This document shows positions 1 through 4,794 of a stretch of 5,877 nucleotides of DNA, piece by piece. Every line of letters begins with the position of its first letter. Position 1 is the stretch's first letter. The notes beneath the pieces were generated by a model, which had not been told where the DNA came from, did not search any database, and worked only from the letters and a program-made list of their open reading frames with translations. The DNA comes from CAYJAD01 sp964369995. GTDB lineage: Bacteria; Desulfobacterota; Desulfovibrionia; Desulfovibrionales; Desulfovibrionaceae. Location of the stretch: assembly GCA_964369995.1 (NCBI GenBank), contig CAYJHH010000157.1, forward strand, positions 1-5,877, in the 5' to 3' direction. The position numbers and the translations under genes were made by a program.

Positions 1-18
1 GATGTTAAGATCAAGCAT
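1..18 (-). CDS. First six codons of a gene leaving the left edge
   Basis: An ATG at 18-16 is preceded, after a 5-base spacer, by a consensus AGGAGG Shine-Dalgarno sequence and, further upstream, by a plausible promoter. The six visible codons read M-L-D-L-N-I and stay open to the window edge. The gene begins about 140 bases after the terminator of the kinase operon, so it is probably a separate transcription unit in the same direction. The peptide is too short to identify. Bacterial seryl-tRNA synthetases often begin with M-L-D-L, which makes serS one possibility, but this is only a guess. The call as a gene start rests on the ribosome binding site, not on coding length. Confidence 0.5.
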
Positions 19-23
19 TACAC

Positions 24-29
24 CCTCCT
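24..29 (-). promoter_or_regulatory. Consensus ribosome binding site of the left-edge gene
   Basis: The minus strand reads AGGAGG, then GTGTA, then ATG at 18-16. This is a full anti-16S match with a 5-base spacer, and it is the main reason for calling a gene start at the edge. Just upstream is a short run of about three ATTC units (33-42), which has no evident role. Confidence 0.55.
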
Positions 30-67
30 GAATGAATGAATGTGAATAATCCTACTATCGCTCTTTT

Positions 68-96
68 TTTGTATAGGAAAAAGCATGCTCTGTCAA
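68..96 (-). promoter_or_regulatory. Candidate sigma-70 promoter for the left-edge gene
   Basis: On the minus strand a perfect TTGACA (96-91) is followed either by TATACA after 15 bases (75-70) or by TACAAA after 17 bases (73-68). Either pairing gives an acceptable housekeeping promoter about 50 bases upstream of the ATG at 18. It lies downstream of the kinase operon terminator, as expected for a new transcription unit. Only the -35 box is a strong match, so the call is tentative. Confidence 0.4.
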
Positions 97-161
97 AGAA
101 TATCACAAAAGAGATTGATACTTTTTGCACATAGTTTACAATACGTCTCCATGCATGCCAT

Positions 162-186
162 AAAAAAAGAGCCTTACGGCCCTTCT
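162..186 (-). terminator. Rho-independent terminator of the FIST/kinase operon
   Basis: On the minus strand the stem AGGGCC (183-178) and GGCTCT (173-168) closes a GTAA tetraloop, with one G-U pair, and is followed directly by seven T residues (168-162). It lies about 25 bases after the kinase stop codon. The plus strand beyond the stem is also T-rich (183-205), so the hairpin might stop transcription in both directions, but no plus-strand gene is seen here. Confidence 0.88.
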
Positions 187-208
187 TTCATTTTTTCTTT
201 TTTTTGCT

Positions 209-2290
209 TTATCCCATGAGATATTTTTGTAATTTATTCAGCAATTCATTGACATCAAGGGGCTTACCCAAGTGGTCATTGAGCCCTGCTTCCATGCAGC
301 GCTGAATATCTTCTTTGAAAACATTGGCTGTAAGCGCAATGATAGGCACGGTTTTCGCGTATCCAGTATCTAATGCGCGAATTTCTCGCGTGGCTTCATA
401 GCCATCTTTGCGCGGCATATGAATATCCATGAGCACCACATCATACTTACCAGGATTATCACGCATTTTTTCAAAGGCAATGAGCCCATCTTCTGCCGTA
501 TCAATTTTTATGCCGGTAAACTCTAAAATAGTCATGGCAATTTCTCTATTGATTTCCACGTCTTCCACTAAAAGCAACCGATACCCTTTAAAGCGTCCGG
601 TAAAATTATCCTTGGAAGCAAAATTTTTAGCTTCAATGCTTTTGGTGGAACCAAGGCAGGTATTCATGCAATCCACAAGACGTGATGGGAAAATAGGCTT
701 GGTAATGGTGCGCGTTACACTCACTTTTTGAGCTTTTAACTGTTCCTCTTGCTCTTTGGAGTTTACAATGGCCACCACGGGCATGGTGGGCTCATAAGCG
801 CGAATATTTTTGAGTAACTCACAGCCGTCCATGTCAGGCAATGTATTATCTATAAAACAGATATGATAAGGGGTATCCACGCTATTGGAAAGACATTGTA
901 AAGCCTCACCACCGGAACCTACAGCATGGCACACAATGCCGTGATTTTTAATCATATGTTCCAAGGCCGAACGCGTGCCGCTAATGCCATCTATGACCAG
1001 CACACGCATATTGTCTGGGGTGGCCTGCAAAATATACTTAGCCGTGGGCTTGCCCTTTTGTGCCTGAATGGAGAAGGAAAATGTTGTCCCTTCGCCCTCG
1101 CGTGATTGTAAAGAAATATCTCCACCCAGTAAATTTACAATGCGCTTGGAAATAACAAGCCCCAGCCCCGTACCGCCAAACTTACGCGTAATGCTGCTAT
1201 CGGCTTGCATAAAGGGTTGGAACATGCGTTTTTGCTGCTCTTCACCAATACCAATACCGGTGTCGGTAACGCTTACATCCAAACGGCAATGATTTTCTGC
1301 CACACTATGGCAAGAAACGGAAAGAATTAAGGAACCATATTCAGGGGTAAATTTAACGGCATTGGAAAGGAAATTAGTGATAACCTGAGCAATGCGTTGC
1401 TCATCGGAAATAATATTCCACGGAATAAGCCTATCAATATTCACAATGAAGTTTTGCTTTTTGTTCTCCACAGTAAAGTTAACCACATTAACCACACGCA
1501 TAAGCATGTTTTCAAGGTCAAACTCTGTCAAGGACAACTCAAACTTATTGGCTTCTATTTTAGACATATCCAAAATATCATTGATGACGCCAAGTAAGTG
1601 TGTTGAGGCTTCACCTATGCGCTCAAAACAATAATCTTTTCTATCTAAGGATGCTGCATCTGCCCCAATGCTGGTCATACCGATGATGGCATTCATGGGG
1701 GTGCGGATTTCATGGCTCATATTGGCCAAGAAATTAGATTTGGCAAAATTTGCTTTTTCGGCTTCTTCTTTAGCACGAACAATATCTGTGAGATCATGAA
1801 ACATGGCCAAAACGCCCATATGCACATCATTATCATCACGTAAGGGCGAAAAACTCACAGCATAGTGTTTTTTCTCCGTGTGCATTTCAAGGCTTTTCTT
1901 CAAATTAATGGCCACGCCATTTTTAAGGCATTGCTCAAATAAGGCGTTTAGCTTTACACTGCGCTTACCAAAAAGTAATTTATCAAACACATCTTCAAAG
2001 TATTGCCCTTGCAAAGGTTCCACATGGGCCACATTAATATGCTCTAAAAATTTATTGGTACAATACAAAAGGCGGCCTTCATTATCAAAAATAACGCCGA
2101 TATCTGTGGCATGTGCCAAGAACAAATTTAAGTAGACATCTTGCTTTTCTTTTTGTGCATACAGTGCGCGAGTGACATTTCGCTTGGCTTGAACAGATTG
2201 GCGCGCCCTTTCGAGCATGGTCACATAGGCTTGATTTTGTCTTACAAGGCGTTTGTTTTCTTTTTTGAGCAATTCGAGTTCATTTTTCAT
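209..2290 (-). CDS. Soluble PAS hybrid histidine kinase with two receiver domains
   Basis: The 693-residue product is a cytoplasmic hybrid sensor kinase with no membrane segment. Domains in order are a charged coiled coil (about 1-50), a PAS domain (about 52-170), HisKA with the S-H-E-I-R-T-P box and phospho-acceptor His193, and a HATPase domain with N306/N310 in the N box, D-T-G-I-G at 343-347 and G-G-T-G-L-G at 372-377. Two receivers follow. REC1 (about 428-547) has Asp481 and Lys531 but lacks the usual acidic pair and Thr/Ser. REC2 (about 570-692) is canonical, with E576/D577, phospho-acceptor D622, T654 and K676. It starts 15 bases after the FIST gene stop with no clear Shine-Dalgarno sequence, so it is probably translationally coupled to it, and it ends at a strong terminator. 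I infer that the upstream FIST protein supplies the signal, as NosP does for NahK-type kinases. No partner phosphotransfer protein is in the window. Confidence 0.93.
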   Translation of the reverse strand: MKNELELLKKENKRLVRQNQAYVTMLERARQSVQAKRNVTRALYAQKEKQDVYLNLFLAHATDIGVIFDNEGRLLYCTNKFLEHINVAHVEPLQGQYFEDVFDKLLFGKRSVKLNALFEQCLKNGVAINLKKSLEMHTEKKHYAVSFSPLRDDNDVHMGVLAMFHDLTDIVRAKEEAEKANFAKSNFLANMSHEIRTPMNAIIGMTSIGADAASLDRKDYCFERIGEASTHLLGVINDILDMSKIEANKFELSLTEFDLENMLMRVVNVVNFTVENKKQNFIVNIDRLIPWNIISDEQRIAQVITNFLSNAVKFTPEYGSLILSVSCHSVAENHCRLDVSVTDTGIGIGEEQQKRMFQPFMQADSSITRKFGGTGLGLVISKRIVNLLGGDISLQSREGEGTTFSFSIQAQKGKPTAKYILQATPDNMRVLVIDGISGTRSALEHMIKNHGIVCHAVGSGGEALQCLSNSVDTPYHICFIDNTLPDMDGCELLKNIRAYEPTMPVVAIVNSKEQEEQLKAQKVSVTRTITKPIFPSRLVDCMNTCLGSTKSIEAKNFASKDNFTGRFKGYRLLLVEDVEINREIAMTILEFTGIKIDTAEDGLIAFEKMRDNPGKYDVVLMDIHMPRKDGYEATREIRALDTGYAKTVPIIALTANVFKEDIQRCMEAGLNDHLGKPLDVNELLNKLQKYLMG

Positions 2291-2305
2291 AATATACGAC
2301 TATGG

Positions 2306-3472
2306 CTATGTTTTTTCAAACATACAAACGGAAAAAGTAAAATTGTGGAATCTATTTTCGATTTTTCCCGAGGGTAAGTACACTGGGCATACTTCACCAC
2401 GAGAATATACTTGATGATAAGACAAGCTTTTATCAAGGATAAGCAGGGCTTTACTGGCCTCTGCCAAAGGTTCTCCCCCCAAAATAACACTACGTCCAGC
2501 ACAGCCCACAACCAATATACCAGCTATGTGCTCTTTATGTTTTTCAATTTCGTAGAGGAGTTCTTCGGCTGTATTTAAAACTTCTTCCGGAGTTTGTAAA
2601 GCAAGATAAATGGACGATCCCACGGGCATGTTGGCGCCAAATTGAAGGTGTTTTTCAGGAGTAACGCTCAAAACTTCTCTTGCCACCAGGGCAGTACCGT
2701 CATTATAATCAACCAAAAAGGGAATAACAGACCCTGCGCCTTGTAATTCATCTGATGATAAACCCAAAGAATACACGTAATTCATCACCGGCATATCGTT
2801 GACGGCAAACACAGTATTTCCCTCGGAGGCTGTAATAATGGCTTTATGCCTTTGTAAGGTATCTGGACGTAAAGAAGTAAAGGCAAAGCGGGCTTTCACC
2901 GGCCCTGCCATGCAAAGTAAAGCCACAGATTCAGACTCATGCTGCCCATTATAAATAACATAAGCCCCTTCTGGCTCGCTGGTATGATCAGCTGCAAGTC
3001 CGCCAAAAATAGGCGTATTTTCCCACAAAGTAGAAAGATGTGAAGTGATATCTTGACCATTAATAGTACGAGAAAAAGGCGCACACATAATGGTAAGGGC
3101 GGGGCTTTCTCCTAACTTTTCCTGAATTTGTGCACAAGCATCGCCCAAGGCGTCTTGATAATCATGGCCTAAGGGCCTAGAAACAGCAGTGGCAAAGCGC
3201 AGCGTATCGCTTGCAAGAACCGTTAAAGTAAGCAAAGCAATATCAGCCTCTCCATGACCACATGAAGCAAAACACGTCTTGCCAATGATATCAAATGGCA
3301 AAGCCGCGCAAATTGCTGCCACCACACCAGATTCTATGGCATCGGCATGCGTTGTCATAAAGCCCATCACACTTTTACCTTGAAGCTCTGCCAAAGGAAG
3401 CGCATCCATAATGTCTTGCACAGCGTCTTTACTGTCGTCAATTTCAAAGGTGTGAGCCACAAACATCTGCAT
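2306..3472 (-). CDS. FIST-domain sensor protein, NosP-like
   Basis: The 388-residue protein consists of FIST_N (about 30-220) and FIST_C (about 225-370) with nothing fused to them. Recognisable family features are G-G-L-A-A-D-H at 157-163, C-A-G-R at 324-327, Y-S-R-G-E at 356-360 and H-N-F-T at 376-379. There is no signal peptide or membrane segment, so it is cytoplasmic. FIST domains are ligand-sensing modules, and the NosP subgroup binds haem and nitric oxide and controls a histidine kinase encoded beside it. The neighbour 15 bases downstream here is such a kinase, so a shared pathway is likely. Haem binding cannot be shown from sequence. An unusual C-F-A-S-C-G-H stretch (67-73) could bind metal or haem. 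The ATG at 3472 has an AAGGGA-type ribosome site 8 bases upstream. A second ATG two codons in (3466) is an alternative start. An amino-acid or other small ligand is also possible. Confidence 0.85.
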   Translation of the reverse strand: MQMFVAHTFEIDDSKDAVQDIMDALPLAELQGKSVMGFMTTHADAIESGVVAAICAALPFDIIGKTCFASCGHGEADIALLTLTVLASDTLRFATAVSRPLGHDYQDALGDACAQIQEKLGESPALTIMCAPFSRTINGQDITSHLSTLWENTPIFGGLAADHTSEPEGAYVIYNGQHESESVALLCMAGPVKARFAFTSLRPDTLQRHKAIITASEGNTVFAVNDMPVMNYVYSLGLSSDELQGAGSVIPFLVDYNDGTALVAREVLSVTPEKHLQFGANMPVGSSIYLALQTPEEVLNTAEELLYEIEKHKEHIAGILVVGCAGRSVILGGEPLAEASKALLILDKSLSYHQVYSRGEVCPVYLPSGKIENRFHNFTFSVCMFEKT

Positions 3473-3505
3473 AATCTATATCCCTTATCAATAATAAAAC
3501 AAAGC

Positions 3506-3534
3506 AATTTACTCTTCTGTGGAACAAGAGTCAA
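3506..3534 (-). promoter_or_regulatory. Candidate promoter with central dyad for the FIST/kinase operon
   Basis: On the minus strand TTGACT (3534-3529) and TAAATT (3511-3506) are separated by exactly 17 bases, with the -10 box 33 bases upstream of the ATG. The inverted repeat ACTCTT-N9-AAGAGT (3511-3531) fills the spacer and touches both boxes, as an operator for a repressor or a spacer-remodelling activator might. The -10 box matches four of six consensus positions. No experiment or homologous promoter supports it. Confidence 0.4.
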
Positions 3535-3631
3535 TAAGGCACATATTACGTCCACTACAATAAAGTAAGCACTCTCACATCAATATTCAAGGGGGAAAGG
3601 TGAAATTTTGCCATTTCGTCCACAGCATGAG

Positions 3632-3714
3632 ACCTCTGCACAATTGATTTCAAATATAACTTTACGCATAAAGCTTGAAAATTTGTTCAAAATGTAAAAT
3701 ACGTATGCAGAGGT
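3632..3714. repeat. First hairpin of the intergenic element
   Basis: ACCTCTGCA (3632-3640) and its perfect complement TGCAGAGGT (3706-3714) close an imperfect AT-rich stem. Nested inside are TTTAC/GTAAA (3661-3665 and 3694-3698) and TTGAA/TTCAA around a 6-base loop (3675-3690). The outer arm coincides with the left terminal repeat, so the terminal sequence occurs a third time, internally. Confidence 0.6.
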
Positions 3715-3721
3715 AAAGGCA

Positions 3722-3774
3722 CAAAAATCAATCACTTAACGGCGAAGCAAAGCTACGCCTATTCTTGATTTTTG
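3722..3774. repeat. Second, nested hairpin of the intergenic element
   Basis: A perfect 10-bp inverted repeat, CAAAAATCAA (3722-3731) and TTGATTTTTG (3765-3774), encloses a GC-rich hairpin of GGCGAAGC and GCTACGCC (3741-3759) with an AAA loop and one mismatch. On the plus strand the outer arm ends in a T run. A terminator-like role is conceivable, but no gene feeds into it from that side. Confidence 0.6.
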
Positions 3775-3802
3775 GTCGCATTGACTGGCGTCCACGCTCC
3801 AT

Positions 3803-3835
3803 GAGACCCTACGCAATGAATTGCGCAGAGGTCTC
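3803..3835. repeat. Third hairpin, at the right end of the element
   Basis: GAGACCCTACGCAA (3803-3816) pairs with TTGCGCAGAGGTCTC (3821-3835) around a TGAA loop, with one bulged base and one mismatch. The right arm is also the right terminal repeat of the whole element. The sequence CATGAGACC occurs at the left boundary (3626-3634) and again here (3800-3808), in the same orientation. Confidence 0.6.
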
Positions 3836-3890
3836 AAAATACTTCTCATTTCTTGGCTCATAGGGGCAAAACACATATGAGTCCTTGGGG

Positions 3891-3934
3891 CTCAAAACCA
3901 ATAAAGCCCCCACTTGCATACACAAATGGGGGCT
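3891..3934 (-). terminator. Rho-independent terminator after qmoD
   Basis: On the minus strand AGCCCCCATTTG (3934-3923) pairs with CAAGTGGGGGCT (3916-3905), with one internal mismatch or G-U pair, around a 6-base loop. It is followed by TTATTGGTTTTG. It begins 25 bases after the qmoD stop codon. The stem is strong and GC-rich, but the T tract is interrupted by GG, so some read-through toward the FIST region is possible. Confidence 0.78.
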
Positions 3935-3959
3935 AAGTAAAAGCACTTATGGCTTAGAT

Positions 3960-4694
3960 TTAGAAACCAAAGCCATCATCATCATTACCGGAAGCATTAA
4001 AGCCAAAGTCACCGGTGATACCGCGTGGGGTGTCATCGGATAATTCTTCTTCCATGGCTTCTGCCACACCCTCGGCACCGGCAGCAGCGGCCACGCCACC
4101 CACCACAAGGCCTTTCATATTATCCTTAATGGCGCCCTTAATCATGCTCATAAGTTCAGCTTGATCCACAGCCATCTTACCTTGGAAGGGTAAAAGCTCC
4201 TTACGCAAGGCACCCATGTCAGTATTCATGGTTTTGATTTTAGCTTCAAGCTGATCGCACTTTTTCTCAAGTTCGCCAGCTTTAGCTTCTGCAGGCTCAA
4301 GAACATCAATCTTAGCGTGTAAGGCGGCAATTTCTGCGCTTTGAGCTTTATTGGTTTCATCCATATCTTTGAGGCAATCCAAAGTTTTGCCGGCCAAGGC
4401 TTGGAGCTTAGCACTCATGGGGGGTAAGGATACATTGTCACCGATGCTTTTTTTCTTTTCGGTCACATAGGCATCCCATTCCACAGCGCCATCCCATTCC
4501 ATGGCCACAAAGTCAGGATACAAACTTGCCATCCAACCGGCGGCAAGGGGGGCTACAACTTGGGCACAACAATCGCAAGCAATGGTACGCCCGGTTAGGT
4601 AGCCAGCCAATTCTTTAACGTCAGCGTCTTCCTTGCCCACAACAAGGGCAAGTACATTTTCCATAGGGAAGACTTTACGAGAAACATCAGACAT
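3960..4694 (-). CDS. qmoD: QmoD-like accessory protein of the Qmo operon
   Basis: This 244-residue soluble protein follows qmoC directly, the position of the conserved hypothetical gene named qmoD (DVU0851) in Desulfovibrio vulgaris. In that species, as I recall, it is not essential for sulfate reduction but affects it. Visible features are a mixed N-terminal domain with a C-D-C-C cluster (40-43) and a Trp/Asp-rich stretch (about 54-75), a long predicted coiled coil (about 108-170), a Gly/Ala-rich segment (about 195-210), and an acidic tail ending G-F-G-F with a second G-D-F-G-F at 228-232. There is no signal peptide. The ATG at 4694 is supported by two overlapping AGGAGG ribosome sites (4707-4699) at 7 and 4 bases. 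It shares the operon terminator. The name rests on context and general character, as no family domain is diagnostic. Its molecular role is unknown; assembly or regulation of the Qmo or APS reductase complex is an inference. Confidence 0.8.
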   Translation of the reverse strand: MSDVSRKVFPMENVLALVVGKEDADVKELAGYLTGRTIACDCCAQVVAPLAAGWMASLYPDFVAMEWDGAVEWDAYVTEKKKSIGDNVSLPPMSAKLQALAGKTLDCLKDMDETNKAQSAEIAALHAKIDVLEPAEAKAGELEKKCDQLEAKIKTMNTDMGALRKELLPFQGKMAVDQAELMSMIKGAIKDNMKGLVVGGVAAAAGAEGVAEAMEEELSDDTPRGITGDFGFNASGNDDDGFGF

Positions 4695-4698
4695 ACGG

Positions 4699-4708
4699 CC
4701 TCCTCCTT
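4699..4708 (-). promoter_or_regulatory. Double Shine-Dalgarno sequence of qmoD
   Basis: The minus strand reads AAGGAGGAGG and then CCGT before the ATG at 4694, giving two overlapping AGGAGG cores at 7 and 4 bases. This fixes the qmoD start and suggests efficient translation, in contrast to the kinase gene, which has none. Confidence 0.75.
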
Positions 4709-4722
4709 GGGAGATCGAGATT

Positions 4723-4765
4723 ATTATAATAAATCTGCAAATCTTAAAGATGTTACATGCAGATT
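4723..4765 (-). promoter_or_regulatory. Hairpin and -10-like box between qmoC and qmoD
   Basis: In the 100-base gap, AATCTGCA (4765-4758) and TGCAGATT (4739-4732) form a perfect 8-bp stem on the minus strand. Inside it lies a shorter palindrome, ATCTT-T-AAGAT. The stem is followed by a T/A-rich run containing a perfect TATAAT (4728-4723). No good -35 box is found at the right distance. The structure may be an RNA processing or stability site that sets different qmoC and qmoD levels, a weak attenuator, or part of a minor internal promoter. Confidence 0.4.
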
Positions 4766-4794
4766 GCAGGGAGTGTTGACTTTGTCATCTCCAA

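Larger units (their letters stand above)
3629..3835. mobile_element. MITE-like element or eroded insertion-sequence ends
   Basis: The left end (from 3629) and the reverse complement of the right end (ending at 3835) match at 19 of the first 22 positions, both beginning GAGACCTCTGC. Such termini resemble those of IS5-type elements, but the 207-bp interior has no transposase reading frame. Instead it folds into three successive hairpins. No convincing target duplication flanks it (CAT on the left, AAA on the right), so it is either decayed, a deletion derivative, or a repeat that moves by another route. It sits upstream of the FIST/kinase promoter and could affect expression. A structured RNA or a genome-wide repeat family is the main alternative. 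Confidence 0.5.
3473..3904. other. 432-base gene-free region between the qmo terminator and the FIST gene
   Basis: No coding region of believable length or ribosome site is seen on either strand. From right to left it holds a weak stem of CTCATA and TATGAG (3857-3881), the folded repeat element at 3629-3835, an AT-rich unannotated stretch (3535-3628) and the candidate FIST promoter. No tRNA-like or riboswitch-like fold was recognised. Confidence 0.6.

Noticed and set aside
30..42. GAAT tandem repeat
   Set aside because: About three copies of a four-base unit in an AT-rich leader can arise by chance, and no role is evident.
429..2377. Several plus-strand open frames of 66-100 codons (for example 429-731, 1068-1292, 1878-2135)
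   Set aside because: They lie antisense within the kinase gene, whose domains and motifs are unambiguous, and their products resemble no family.
2287..2511. A 74-codon minus-strand frame across the FIST/kinase junction
   Set aside because: It overlaps the conserved end of FIST_C in another frame and has no family features.
3347..3568. A 73-codon plus-strand frame over the start of the FIST gene
   Set aside because: It is antisense to FIST_N and covers the likely promoter, with no supporting ribosome site or recognisable product.
3629..3835. CRISPR array or riboswitch
   Set aside because: The repeats are inverted, not regularly spaced direct copies, and no known riboswitch core was recognised.
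3626..3838. Target-site duplication around the intergenic element
   Set aside because: The flanks read CAT and AAA, with no convincing direct repeat of 2-9 bases at the boundaries. The CATGAGACC repeat at 3626 and 3800 lies partly inside the element.
3855..3884. Second terminator after qmoD
   Set aside because: The CTCATA/TATGAG stem has a 13-base loop and no adjacent T run in the minus-strand direction.
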